Under the pieces are notes generated by a model, which was not told where the DNA came from, ran no database searches, and worked only from the letters and a program-made list of their open reading frames with translations. Shown here in pieces: positions 1 through 13,100 of a stretch of 64,000 nt of DNA (positions are counted from its first letter, which is position 1; the number at the start of each line of letters is the position of its first letter). The stretch covers positions 277,291 through 341,290 of the forward strand of contig NMRA01000080.1 of assembly GCA_002633005.1 (NCBI GenBank). The letters are read 5' to 3'. The position numbers and the translations under genes were made by a program. This DNA comes from Phoronis australis (lineage: Eukaryota > Phoronida > Phoronidae).

Positions 1-784
1 ACCTAGTAGTCTGTGCCATTAATTGTCTACAGGTGACTGATAATCGATGATTTGCAAGTTAATTGTTTATGTTTCAGTAGTAGTCATGGTATAATTGGTT
101 CCAGTGCACGATTTGTACGTTTTTGGAATTGGGAAATATTTTTAATCTTAACACATGGTGATATGTAAATATGGGGAATAATTAAATTATACTGTGTGTA
201 TGAATGAACTATAGAGTGTGTTAAACCAATGAAATTTGCTCTTTTTGTGATACTTGCCACGGATGGGAGGGCTAGTTAGTGCAAGTAGGTGATACAGGAT
301 ATTAGCTTCACTCTTTTCATTGTAAATTAAAGGAATTCGCGGAATCTAATTGCGATAGAGGATTTAGCAGGCGAACTTTGTGCATTCATTCAATCAAGAC
401 TTTTCTTTATATCGAACTAAAGAGGAGCTCATGGCTTTCTGGTGTGGTGTGCTGAGGGTTGTCGGGTTTGACCAAAGTAATTGCAACATATGAGGAAATG
501 AGGTGCTCAAATAACTGTGCGCGTGCGTGGTTGTAAAGCTTTATTGTACTCCATTTATCAGAATAAATTGCTTATTTAAATGGTCTACCTTAACACTGAG
601 TTGCTCGTTCGCGAGTAAGAGTATGGACACTTTAATTGTGTGTGATTTTATCACATGATAAGGCGCTTGCATCTTCAGCAACAATGAGGTACAAAATTTA
701 GTTGGATTCTACCCACAAATGATCTGATTTTCCGGTGTTTGTAATTACGGTGTACATTACGAACATCGCGTGGAGAGTAAAATC

Positions 785-945
785 TAATGGCATTGTTACC
801 TTTCAAGCGGCTATGAACCCGCCTTCAGTCACAAAATTAACATTTGATTTAGAACTGTAATAAAATTGGTCTCAAAATTTCTTTTAGTCAAAGGAGTTAA
901 TTTCTGGGCTTGGAGAGAACAGAGATTATTGCTCGAGACAAGGCG
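785..945 (+). repeat. Foldback repeat family FB, left-arm fragment
   Basis: This stretch shares a diagnostic phrase series with several other places in the window: a GCGGCTATGAACCCGCC start, then a TTTGATTTAGA block, a TGGTCTCAAAATTT block, and an end resembling TTATTGCTCGAGACAA. Other members lie near 4480-4565, 9760-9935, 25125-25420, 27870-28115, 31131-31720, 47040-47375 and 51525-51830. Complete-looking members have a left and an inverted right arm, so this one appears truncated at the neighbouring TIR element at 948. Confidence 0.5.
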
Positions 946-947
946 CC

Positions 948-1159
948 CGTTCCAAGAAACTGACTTGAGTTTATTTTTTACTTTCGAACTTTTAAACTTC
1001 CGCGTCCGGTGAGTCAAACTTCAGACAAAACTTGAGACAAGAACTTAAGTCAAAGTTAAAGTCTCTTTCTTGAAATGGACTTGAGGTAGGTTTAAGTTTT
1101 ATCTTAAAATTGCATGAAATTTAAGATTTGTCTCATCTTGGTCAGTTTTCTTGGAACGG
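948..1159. mobile_element. Small TIR element, family T2 copy 1
   Basis: The ends are inverted copies of CCGTTCCAAGAAAC followed by a TGAC block (948-966 against about 1139-1159). The interior is rich in CTTAAGTC/GACTTAAG phrases and has no coding capacity. A second member lies at 1810-2053. No clear target duplication was found, so the superfamily is unknown. It is a non-autonomous MITE-like sequence in an ABCB intron. Confidence 0.55.
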
Positions 1160-1809
1160 AACCCAGATTCTACAACTTAGTTTGTCAGTTGTCACCGATG
1201 TCGTGTCCTATTAGGCTCCCAACATGGTCTCAAGCTACAACGAACTCATTTTTACTAACTGAGAACAGAAGCCACTTGTCATCTGTATTTAGAGCACGTT
1301 GAGATTGACAATTTCGTAGCTGTAAAGGTTAGTTTCTTAGACGTAACGTAAATTTATATGGCAGCCGTTTTAATCGCCGAGCACACAGCAAATGCCATGC
1401 TTGATTGGTTCACTAAATACGGTGAAAACAATGATTAAAAAACATGATTATCATATTTTTATGAACTCGAACCAGTTTTCCGAAATTAAACAAAGGAACA
1501 TTCTCGGAGACAAAAGTAATTTTACACAAATTAGCTGCAGCGCTACCTCGGCTGCCGAAACAAGTCCTACGAGTTAAATTGCAGAGTGTTTTAAGCATTA
1601 TTAAATGATGACACCGGTCTTGATTTCAACGAATGTGTGACGGACAACTGTGAGAATTGGCGATTTGTAATCACGAACAACAATCGATTTTCTTGTTTTA
1701 TCCTTCTAGTCTGTGCTAATGACTTCAACAAGTCATGTTAATTACTGTGGAATTGTTTGGCGTCTGTGTGATGTAATGCTTACATCCAAACTTGTACGAT
1801 TGCAGTCGG

Positions 1810-2053
1810 GCCCGTTCTAGGAAACTATCTTAAGTTCATGTTTGGCTTAACTGTAAGATTTGTCTCAAAGTCCAAACTTTGATACTTCCACATATGTTAA
1901 GTTAGTTTAACTTAAGACAACACTTTAGTAAAAAACTTAAGTCAAATTTTAGATCACCTTTTTAAAACGGACTTAAGACAAATTGAACTTTCATGTTAAA
2001 ATTGATTTAAATTTTAGATTTGTCTTACCTAAGTCAATTTTCTTGGAAGGGAC
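1810..2053. mobile_element. Small TIR element, family T2 copy 2
   Basis: The left end (CCCGTTCTAGGAAACTATCTTAAG-like, from 1811) is an imperfect inverted match of the right end (CTTACCTAAGTC...TTCTTGGAAGGG, to about 2053). It also shares the internal CTTAAGTC/TTAAGACAA phrases with the copy at 948-1159. It is more diverged at its ends than copy 1. No target duplication is obvious. Confidence 0.5.
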
Positions 2054-2610
2054 TTTAGAATTCTCAATTCTGTGTTCCAGGATTTTAACAACAACTATGA
2101 ATTGTTATTAGAAAGAGCGAATGTTCCCACTTAAGAGCTTAGAAGGAATTGCGAGATTCTCGTGGAGGTTTTTTAGTCCTGTACCAATTGTTCCATAGTT
2201 TCATTTGGGACCTCTTTGAGGTCAGAGTTCACTCGTGCGACCTGAGGTCTGGTCAGGGCTTGGAATTTCAATCTTAAGAGGATTTCCTCTTCTTTGGTTT
2301 CGATTTCCTCTTGTTTGATTTCCAGTTTTCTCTTTTTTCGTCTTATTTTCATCATTATTCCGATTCACGAAAAACGTTTATTCAGTTAAATTTTACAACA
2401 CCAAATATATTTCTATCGCACAAGTCTATCACCCGGAAATGTTTCCTTTTTGTCTGGAAGCGCTCTGTGCGTGTGCACCACCAGGACTGGGCTGAACTCC
2501 ATGCGGGCTTTCGGTGTGAGGCTCTGGAACTCCGTTCCCAGAGCGATGACGGAGGCAGAGGGGCTTAGTGCTTTCAGGCGCAGCGTGTCAGTTTGGGCAT
2601 GTAATGATTG

Positions 2611-2859
2611 CATGCGCGCACCCAGGGGGGCTCGGGGGGGGGCTCGAGTGAGCCCCCCATTTGGCGAAGTGGGCAAAAAGGTCCGCTTCCGAGAAACAAA
2701 AAGTCCGAAAAAAGGAGACGGAAGTCCACTGAACAAGCTCGAACGCGCAATTCAGTGGTGCCCCCGTTTTTTTTTTCAGTCCGCCCGCTTTTTTGTTACC
2801 ATTAGGTCCACAACGTCAGGAATTCGAGCCCCCCACATTGAAGGCTGGGTGCGGGCATG
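2611..2859 (-). mobile_element. MITE family M1, copy 1 (5-bp TSD GATTG)
   Basis: The terminal inverted repeats are CATGCGCGCACCCAG at the left and CTGGGTGCGGGCATG at the right, with one mismatch over 15 bp. The 5 bp on both sides are GATTG (2606-2610 and 2860-2864), a perfect target-site duplication. The orientation is opposite to the other three copies. The left arm contains G runs of 6 and 9 bases. It has no coding capacity, and it interrupts a LINE remnant. Confidence 0.85.
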
Positions 2860-3052
2860 GATTGAGCCTGCAGGTGTCATAGTGTTTGTGTTGCATCCTC
2901 ACCTGGCCCCGCGCTTCCCTCATGGGATTTACCAGCTTGTTTTCCTACTTCTTATCTTATTAATTTGTTTTCATATTTATTTAAGTCTCATAATTGTCCG
3001 TTACAGCCCTCGGCTAGTGTTCCCCCGTTTCAAAAACTGACAAAGAAATGTT

Positions 3053-3070
3053 TTATCTATCTATCTATCG
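3053..3070. repeat. (CTAT)n microsatellite at LINE tail
   Basis: A short run of CTAT units follows the LINE 3' remnant, probably the element's own tail repeat. Confidence 0.6.
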
Positions 3071-3584
3071 ATCTAGCTCATCTGACGATAACACAAAAAA
3101 TACGTCTTCGGGCTTAACTGTACCTTTGTCTTAAACAGACAGAAAAACAAACACTGAGTTGACAACTTAAGTCATTAAATAACTGCCCAGACCAACAAAT
3201 CTACACTTCACAACTATGGGTGTCCCTTGAGCAAGATACACCACTCACATTCTGTTGGTCACTAAACTAAGAATTTCCGCCACGTGGTGGCGGTGATTAC
3301 GTGGAGGGGGTAATGGTCAGACATGTCGGCAGGTGAAAATTTTGTCTTTTGCTTATGTGAAAAATGCAAATGGCATGTCTCACGAAACACGCAGCTTCGA
3401 CCTCTGTCTCATATACCTCCACTATACCGATCGAGAACTCGATCGAAGGACACAACATCGTAGAACAACCGTGCGCGTTGTACAATGCTAAATGGCGTGC
3501 CACATCTTGAGCCAGCTGACGTAATATTTCAAAGTGTTTTGCCTGCCCTTACGGTCAAGAGAACAAAAACATTAATATACTTTC

Positions 3585-3900
3585 CCGTCAGTCTTACGAC
3601 TGTCCAAAGATAATTTGATCATTCCTAACACTATAGGGCAAGGCAGGCGCGGGATGGACGCGCGATGGTGAATCCGGCGTTTGATTGTGTCACATCTGAC
3701 GTAAAATGATCGTAAGACTATCGTAGGACATCCTTATCAATATGAGACTCTCGAATTATTTAAATGTCCTACGACATGCTTCAGTTTGTGGGCAAGTCGA
3801 ACGACGTCGTACAACTATAAATCTGCCAATCCGTACGACATTCTACAACAGCATTTAGCGTCGTCCGACAAAAATGTCGTACGTCTTCCGTAGCGAGACT
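3585..3900. repeat. ACGAC/GTCGT-rich repeat stretch
   Basis: Within about 300 bp the words CTTACGACTGTCC, TCGTAAGAC, TCGTAGGACAT, GTCCTACGACAT, GTCGTACAAC, CGTACGACATTC, GTCGTCCGAC and GTCGTACGTC occur in both orientations. This looks like a palindromic, multi-copy-derived element or a cluster of sites for one DNA-binding protein. There is no coding sequence and no clear boundary. Confidence 0.4.
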
Positions 3901-3981
3901 CTCTAAACAATGTGATAGGGGATTTAAGATCACTTGATGCATTGCTTGTACATTTCGACATTTCTAAACTAATTCGCATAC

Positions 3982-4122
3982 CTGAACACATTGGGTGGCG
4001 ACATGTCTCCGGTGTAAACTAGATAGGCACCGAACCTGAAGGCGCCAGCGTAGATGAAAAAGATGATACTTTGCGAGAAGGCAAACGACAATCCGTAGAC
4101 GTGACAGGTCTTTAAAGCTTCC
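3982..4122 (-). CDS. ABCB1-like: ABCB exon 20 (TMD2, TM10-11 region)
   Basis: It reads [13 protein letters not shown]...[13 protein letters not shown], matching the P-gp segment around human residue 960. The exon enters in phase 2 and leaves in phase 2 (TTC AG, then gtatgc). It is the last exon in the window. Confidence 0.88.
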
Positions 4123-7100
4123 CTGAAAAGAGAGAATCATTGTCAAGACTAGTGGGTCAACTTTTGAGCCTGGTATCTAGCTTGACGGCATATGACGATG
4201 AGCAATGAACACCGCATTTAAATCGATCATAAACAGTGTTCCCTCAAAGAAACTTCCATTTTTGATTTATTATATTACACATCGCTACAAAATTAGTGGA
4301 AGTCTATGCGGATGAGAAGATGTTTCTATGTTTGCAAAGTTCCTTATTGCTTAAGACCATGTATGGAGCACAAAATGACCCAACTTGTAGACTCTGATCT
4401 CACTACTTATTAACGAACTCTCATTTCTTTCCCAAAACAGAAATTACATCTACTTTGAATAAAGAATACTTCAAGGTCAATTTCATAACCGTAAATGGTT
4501 TAAATCAAAAGTTGGATGGGTTTTCGTGACAATAGTGGGGTTTATTGTCTGTTATAAAGGATACTAAGCTCTCTCGTGGTTTCATCCAAAGCGTTTTTGT
4601 CAACTGCTACTGTGCAATTAATACTCCCATCGAACAAATTAAAGCAACATTAAACTCGCTCAACGCGTTAGTCACGCTTTTCGATTTAGCAGACTTTGAA
4701 ACGAGCTTTTAAACTCATTGCAAATTCGGTGGGTAAATAAGAATTACAAAGTGTTATTTTGTTTCAAACATTTAAACGACCTATTGGGGTGGATTTAAAT
4801 CTTTTTAACAGATATTTAAAAAGAATATACACAGTTCTGTCCTTCGACCTGCCTTTTATCAGCACAAAGCACATATCTTTTGAAACTGTCCAGCTTTGTT
4901 CTGAGACACAAATTATTGACGCAGTTCAACGATGCGATAATTAAACTTACTTGAATGGTTGGATCAACATATCGCAGTAGGAGTCGTAGAACTGCTCTTC
5001 TCTGGTAAGGCTTTGAACTGTTCTCACGTTCTCAATGGCTTCACTTGCGACCTAGTATTAACGAAAAATGCACCGGTCATTCCCGACGTGTGCGAGATGG
5101 CCATCCAACGACTAAAGTAATTTTATTGGGATTTAAGTGCGTCAAAAAACCTCAGATGATCGGTACGCAATACTACTACAGTAAAAAAATTCAAATAGCC
5201 ATTGAGAAAATCCTACCACAGAACTGTGTCACTGTCGGTGACGTTTTTGTCGGTCCAAAAATAATCAAGTACGCAGTGACAAGAGACACAAAGTTTGTGA
5301 CATGATGATGATTGAAAACACGACAGTGCTGCATGTTTAATTGTTACCTTAATCTAATGAACAAATTCGTGGTATATTTGTGGATCCTCCAAAGAACCAA
5401 CATAGACTAAATCACGAAGAGAAATGAACGTCAGGTAAAAACACAGCTATCTTTCGAGAGTGGTTGTGTATCATCTTCAGCTAGCACGTGTACACTGGTC
5501 ACGTGACAATTTATTTCACTCACTTTTCCCGCCATAGCTAGCAGCTCGTTGTCCCTCTTCTGCCCGCCATGTTGAACTTTATTTTGAATTGCTCCTGGAG
5601 AAAAACAAATTTGGTGTAAACAATTCTCAGTGCTTTTGAAACGGATGCTACTAACTTGGTCTCTGCTGTCACTGTTTCATTCAGCAAATTCTCGACTGGA
5701 AGCTCGCATGCTAAGTAAGATTAGGCCTATAGCCTACTCTTCATAACCCAACAAAGGATAATTTATACACTTTTTGAAAGTAATCGTTTTTATTGTAATT
5801 CGGCCTGCATTTTTAATTCTGTTTGACCTCTACTATAAACGACACACTATAGTTTGATTTCCTGAAACACATCTTTTACGTTTCAGAGAGAGCGCCGTAG
5901 GTGACTACCGAATCACGGTGGTTGAAATGTAAACCCGACGTTGCTCTTTTTACCTGACACTGCACACAAAGGTGTTACAGCGAGAATGGCTAACGCTAAC
6001 TTCCAACCAAACACCAAAGCGATGACCAGACCAGTAACAATGCCAGACACCGACTGGACCACTGTTCCCACGCGGATACCTGTTGCCTAGAAACAGACAT
6101 AAGGAAAACGCATTTTTAATAGGACTAATGACAAGAAATAATCCTTGAAGTTATTAGTGCATTTATTCATCAACGTCCTAAGTCATGTTTTCTCGACTTA
6201 TTTCATTTTTACCGTTTTAATCAGTTTTTGTCCATACCATCTCGAGTTCTCTTATATTGTACGTTGTTCACAATTTAATTGACGCAATCCTTGAAATGAC
6301 AGTGCAATCGTTTACACAATTCCACAACCGCAATTACACGACTTCACGACGTATCGTCGAGCATTACAATCGAAGTACGTGATCACTAGCTTTCCTGGGT
6401 AGTTGCTTGTGGCTCCGGAATGCAATTCTGTATTCATGTAACACTATTCTCACCTGTCGGACCATCGAAGCATCAGTAGCTAGCCGGGTTGTCAAGGCAC
6501 CAGTCGAGTTGGACTTTTCATCGAACCACCCGATTTCCTGGCGGAGGATGCTTTCGAACGTTTTCGATCTCAGTCGCTTGGTCAGCTTTTCACCCGACAC
6601 GCCGAGAAAAAATTGCTGTCAATAGAACAGAGGAAAGGAGCTGGATATAGTCAAACGACCAACATTATTGAGCGGACTGATAGGTAATTCAACTACACCA
6701 GAAGTAGTGACCTCTATTGTTGTTATCAACTGTGCTTTCCTTTCTTTCAAAATCACGAATAGATTAAAAATGCATAACTGTTGACTTGAAGGCCTATTGT
6801 ATTAAATGGGTCATTATAAAACCATGAGTAACACCGTTCCAGTAGTTCTTGGTGGTGCAGCTACTCATAGCCGTTCTAATTACCGTTAGTGTAGCCTTAG
6901 ACATGACTATAGCACACCGACCACAAACTCGCCTATTTTCAATGTACAAACTGCGAGACCTTGCACACAAATCACGACCAACACTATTGGCGACGTTACT
7001 ATCCACTAGCGGCGCCTGGTGTGATGCACGGTTTTGTTCATTGACTGGAAATGGGCCGCTCCTCCTGGAGTTGCGAATTGCTGCCTATGATCTATGGTGT

Positions 7101-10100
7101 ATCCAACGCTTGCCTACCATGAAAAAGTTTCCCAGTCCAACAGCAGCACCGAGAACGAGGAACATCAGACTCCAAAACACGGCATCGGGTGCCAGTTTTT
7201 CCAAGGGTTCGGCGAACACCTGAATGTGAAACGTGTATATATCGCATGATTTACCAAACACAGGTCTAGTTTGAAAGCATGACTGGAAAGTGCAATTTCG
7301 AGAAAGAAAAGGCGGACATATGCGAAGAACTTGTAATAGACTTAACTTACACAGGGTGAAGACTTGTTCGTTTATTTCTCGTGATGTGGCAGCACGATCT
7401 AGTTCAGTTTAACGTTGACAAAAATTATGCGTGGTAGGCTTATATGTGATATAATTAATGAATTTCAATGATCAGCGTGGAATTTTGAGTTCATTTGGCA
7501 ACAAGCATCTGTTCATTTAAATAAGAAGTGTTCAAACAACAAGGTCGACGAAGGTCACCTCGTACTCACTCGAACAAGTTCACTGAAAAACACAGCAAAG
7601 GCGGGCATAGATGCGCCAACGACGACGGACGCGAGGCATCCTCCAATGATATAACCGAGTTCCGGCTTGTTCATCGCAAAGATCTGCCTGAAGGCCAGGT
7701 CTTCCCCAATTTTTTCCTGAAATAACATTCAAAATGATGTTACATTTTCCATAACATAACAGCATACATAAGCTAAAGCACTAATTCCTGCCATCTTCAT
7801 CAAAACAAAGTGAATTTGATTTGAACTACTTTGGAATTAATTTCTCCAGAGGTTGTTTGAACGAAGTATAATACCTGTTCTTCCGCTTTAACACGATCAT
7901 ATTCTCCAAAAGAGGTTCTGGTACTGCGCCGCCTAATGCGATGCGATGCTTCCGGTGTCACGTCCGCGTCGGTAGCTGCAACTTCGTCGTATATGACGTC
8001 TGTAAGTTCAAATCACGTATTAGTGTACAAACACGAACTGCACATGAAACTGGCACATAATTTTGTACACAGTATACTTAAATGGTGCACTTTACCCAGT
8101 TTTATCGTAGACTCATATAAGTACATCACTTAAAACTTAGAAATAATATCATACTCTGTCAACCTTCTCAACACTCGAAAGGTTGCAACAAGTTTTTAGC
8201 ACACTTTGGAAGGAGTTTTAAAACCTCCTTCCAAACTTTGCTATATTGACAAGCGCGACTAACGATAATCACGTCCATGTGTAATACTTTCTAATTCACC
8301 AGGCACCTTCTGGACTAACGTTGAGTTATTGTAAACGATATCTTCTGCTACTAAAGTAAAAAATAACGTTACTTCGGGTATGAGGAAAGCTGCCCAACTC
8401 CAACCAAGTATTCACCGTATGACACATGTGGCAAAGCCTGGTATGAGGAAGCATTTTAAATGGATAACGTCTTAAAGTTTAAATCTCCCAGAGGCTATCA
8501 CAAGCACACAACAGCAGGAGCATTTTTGGGTGAAACTACAACAAACAGGTCTCAGTAGCGTATTCTTTTATTTCTAAAATAATATAAAGAATAGGAAAAC
8601 AAATTCAGAAGGTAACTGACACTTGTCCACTGATACGTCTAGATTTCTGTTTTACAATTGGTACACTGGACCTAAATTCAAAAGAAAAAGAACACTACTC
8701 GTCATCACATTTTTGTGGAGCATTCCTATCTATTCATGTTAAGGCATGCAAGTTTTAGCCAACTAATGAAAAGGAAACTACCTTTACCACACGACATTTT
8801 CACTCTTACCTTCTGCCAGCGCCTTCTCTTCTTCCGCAGCTGAGAGTTTTTGAAGTTCCACAAGTTCTCGATAAATACCGTTTTTGATTTCCATCAGGTC
8901 GCTGTGGGTTCCCTTTTCAACAATGGCGCCCTCTTTGAAGACGTAGATTACGTCAACATTTTTGATAGTAGAGAGCCGATGGGCCACGATAATGGTGGTT
9001 CTACCTTCACTGGCCTGCAAAGGTATTTTCCTGTTATAATTGTGTTGACAAACTCCATTTTTAGAAGATATACCCATTGTATAAAATTGCATTTCCTTCT
9101 ATAACTATGAGATTGGCAACACAACAAAATCCCTTTAATTACCCGAGCAATCAGTTTCAAAACTTCTCTTACAATTAGAAACATGTATCCTTTGCAACAA
9201 AGGACTTGGAGAGAAATGCTTCAAAAATCATAGGGTGACCAGCCCTGCCAAGATTTTACTATTTTCATTCAATGACAGGTTATCTCTATATAACGTTTTC
9301 CGATACAGCGGCGACACAGTGAAATACGCCTTACCGTTTGGTGGCCGACGACAGAGTAATTGACCTATCGCAAGCTCCGCCTACTGAAAAGTCTACCTGA
9401 CAACGTGTTGTTTGTCGGGTAAAATGGAGACTTGGAACGAAAGTGTGTCAAAAATGCTGCGTTCTGATTGGTCAGTTAAACTGCCACTCAAAATCCTGGC
9501 AATAGGTCAATTGATAGACAGCGCTGTGTGTTCTTGTTTTGGGATTTATGCATTCGTATTTCCCATTTTTCCTAAATTCTACGAGATCATAATGTCGTTA
9601 AGTTCCCATTCGTGTGCGGTGGGTTATTCCAACGATTAACACAAAAATTTCGAAGTACATCAACATGTTCATGAATGAACGAAAATGTTTTTTGTAAACT
9701 GTCCTGTTATCACAACGCTAAAGCGCTATATGGGTTTTGCTTTAGTCCATTTACCTGGTCTCGATTTTTCCTCATTCAGATGAGAAGTGATGTTTGGTCT
9801 TGCAAAGAACTGACAATTGCCCGTTACTTACCGAGACCATGCTTGGCGACTAAAATGCACACCCGAGAGGCCAACTTGTAAAGTCTGGTCTCATACAATA
9901 ACGAACTGTCAGTTACTTCCAAACCCAGAAATTCTTATTAAGAAACAATTCAAGACGAATATCAATGGTCGAATCAAGCATAAGTCAAAAATATAAGACA
10001 TTAAATGTCCTGTAGTTGTTTCTGACATTTTCAAAGGCATATGAAGAAAGCAAATGGGAAGGAGACAGCTTACGCTGGTTTGCTCATAAACGCCTGCATT

Positions 10101-13100
10101 TCATCGTATAAATGTTTGATTTCATGATAAACGTTAAAGAAAGTTTCTTGCACTGTGCTCTTAGGAGGATTTACGTCCATGAAAACGATCTATTAATAGT
10201 TCTGTTACCAATAAGGTAAGCGAAAATTTCTGTAGACTTAGACAATTAACGGAGATATTCCACACGGAACAACATCAATGGTCAAGGTAAATATCTGCGC
10301 TACAAGTGCTTATATCGGAAGCCCGTAGACCATGAACGGACAGGTCCCGTTTTCACCTTGTCAAGTGCAGCCTGTACTATCCCTTCGCTCTCGCTGTCTA
10401 GCGCAGACGTAGCTTCGTCCAACAGTAAGATCTTAGGGTCGCGAATTAAAGCGCGTGCAATGGCGATACGTTGCTTTTGCCCTCCAGACATCTGAGCCCC
10501 TCTTTCGCCGACGACTGTTTCGTAGCCCTGACAAAAAGAAAGATCACCTTCAGTTTATGGGTGAAGTACTACGGCACATTTGTTGTCTAGCGTGCAAGCC
10601 TAAGAATTTCCATCATGACTCACCGGACGTCACACGCAGGTATTTTTGGGGGTACGTGACTAATTTAAAAAAAATTATCGTAGGCAATCATTTAATGAAA
10701 CGTACGTCTGGTAGTTTCGATATGAAGTCATGCGCGTTTGCGGCAACGGCGGCCTCTTCAATTTCCGCCTGAGTGGCGTCAAGTCGGCCGTATCGTATGT
10801 TCTCTGCGATACTGCAATCGAACAGAACAGGCTCCTGAGAGACGACCCCGATCTGTTCCCTGAGCCATTTCACATTTAAAGATTTGATGTCGTTGCCATC
10901 GATAAGGACCTGGAAAGGAAAAAGGATGGAAGATGCGTGACATCAACAGCGTTGCAGGAAATTTCAAAATGGGACCGCGAACATTATGCTTTACCACACA
11001 GTTATCTTCTTCCGTTGAGGGTATCTTTCATGGACAAAGGCACCTTTTCACAACATCTGTTCTTGTAACATCACACTATTGTTAACTCTCAGAGTGACAC
11101 TTTTGTAGGAAATTAACTCGAGAAGAAACGTCGGAAAAGATACCCTTTTACAGGGAACTTGGCCGGGAAAATACTATCCAGGTGAAGGTCAAGCCCCGTA
11201 TGCACCTTTCTATGGGGGTACCCAGAGATATGACTTTAGAAACTGAGCTTTTTAATCATGTAGATGTTTACACGAATTTGAATGTGTGCCACACGTAACT
11301 TCGTATATTCATATCATTTATACTCACCTGTCCCTCCGTTGGGTCGTAGAAGCGCTGCACCAGGCTAACTGTGGTCGACTTCCCGCAGCCACTTGCTCCA
11401 ACCAAAGCCACTGTCTGACCAGGTGTAACGCGCAGATTTAGATTGTCAAGGATCTGCGGTGAGTAAGTTCGTTTAAGGCCAGGTTCAACTCGAATAAGAG
11501 CTCTCGGGCTATCTATATCCCAAGACAACCTATTACTTTACTTGCCTTAGGAGTCACCTAAGTTTTATTGGATAAAAATAGATGTAAGTCAAGTTATGTC
11601 ACGATTTTTCTTTGTTTTTATTCATGATGCCACCTATTTTTAATGAATGTCTCTTAGTGCCGCAAACCGTCCTCCAAAGTGTACTTATGAAATATTCATT
11701 GCGGAAATAGCATCGTTTTTTTTCAGCGTGAAGCCTGTTCTGTGGTTTACCTGAATGTCTGGTCTGGTGGGATAGCGAAAGTAGACATCAATGAATTCAA
11801 CGGTTCCCTTTATTATGTCTAGCTGGTCTCCATCTTCTCTTCCCGAGTCAATCGGTGGTTCCTGGGGGCAAATAAACAAGGTAGATGCCGTGTGCAGTTT
11901 GTTCTTCCTTTTTCATAATGATATATGATAAAAAGTAATAAACCTGTCCCTGATTACACCTTCGAATCTCCCTGTATTTACCCACAGTACCGCAACATTC
12001 GTCAAGCACTTTTGTAGCCGTTCATTTTCGCCCCATTGGAGTTCCACATGTTTTTTGTTGTAATCTTTACTATCGTTCTGGGCTACAATACTCTATTGGT
12101 CAATTCAATGCCAACGAAGTATCACTGCTGTGCTGTGGACAGTACATCCGGCGGGAGAAAGTTGGATGAACATTTGAAAATTCCGTGGAGGCGTGATATA
12201 AGTTCTTTGCCTTTCCGACGTCAATCAAAGAAAAGAAAATGCGGAGTGAATGGGTAACTCACGTTCATAAAAGGTTAAATTTAGAGCCAAGGACAATCCA
12301 CTTTCTTGAAGATACCTTCTTAATTCCGGTACTTTTAAACGACTTGAAACCGGGAATAATTCCACGATCATACACCTCGACGGTTTCCTGACATTCGCAA
12401 ACGAGGATAGTGAAAACAAGGCACTTTCTTACCTCCGGAGCAATGGAGAGTTCTATCGCAGCTGTGTAACCGGGATGGCCCTATTGCAATCATGTAACTG
12501 TTTTTTTCAGTGCGATTGCTTGCCATCTCAATGACAAAAAAACGCACGCAAACACGAAGGTACTTGTATGACTAGGCATGTAGGAGACATTTAGGAAGCT
12601 GTACTTGGAATCAAATAGTTTTCTTCGAAACTCACGGTGGTTGCCTTTTCTCCCTTGCCGGACTCGTGGCACACAGTATTTTGTCACTCAAAGAAATGTA
12701 TCTTACCTTTGCCATAATCTGGGACTACGTTATAAAACTCGAAGCTAATTCCTTTTCTCTGTGATTGCGTGTCCAAATTAGTTAAAATCACATTATATAG
12801 CAACGATGTGAATATGAAGTAGGCTGAAAATTGTCAAATGCTTTTAAGAACGAGTTTTGTAACGAAAAAGATCCACCGCAAATCATTAAACCGTGTCCAG
12901 TAAGTATTGTGGCCTGGTGCTGGAGAATAACATTGCATAATGCAGGCTATGTGAGCCCGCGAGGTAAGTCACCAGTGTAAAGGTGACCTTTTTTTTGTTT
13001 TCTCACTTGCAATTTTTCAGTGAAATCAACTACACTTTGTTCAGCGTAGATTAGGTTAAAATAGCATTGGGTTTTAGTTCCTGCTATACATTAGCATAGT

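Larger units (their letters stand above)
2400..3075 (+). mobile_element. Non-LTR retrotransposon (LINE) 3' remnant, interrupted by a MITE
   Basis: Around 2450-2605 the plus strand encodes the short motif GVRLWNSVPRAM followed by LSAFRRSV. This is the typical end of the reverse transcriptase ORF of CR1/Jockey-like LINEs (pattern G-x-LWN-S-LP...L..F...). The stretch is cut at 2610 by the MITE at 2611-2859 and resumes at 2865. The 3' end runs into a CTAT microsatellite (about 3053-3070), as often seen at LINE tails. No upstream RT, endonuclease or start is present, so this is a dead 5'-truncated copy. Confidence 0.6.
1..3981. other. ABCB 3' intron / left-edge region without exons
   Basis: No exon that continues the ABC transporter reading (end of TMD2, NBD2) could be found here on the minus strand. 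The last visible exon ends at 3982 in phase 2 with a good donor, so this stretch is read as the proximal part of a long intron whose next exon lies left of the window. It contains two copies of a small TIR element (948-1159, 1810-2053), a LINE 3' remnant split by a MITE (about 2400-3075), and an ACGAC-rich stretch (about 3585-3900). Bases 1-780 and 3080-3580 show nothing recognisable. Confidence 0.6.

Noticed and set aside
2450-3040. 196-codon frame on the plus strand as a host gene
   Set aside because: It is a chimera of a LINE RT end, an M1 MITE and the LINE 3' tail.
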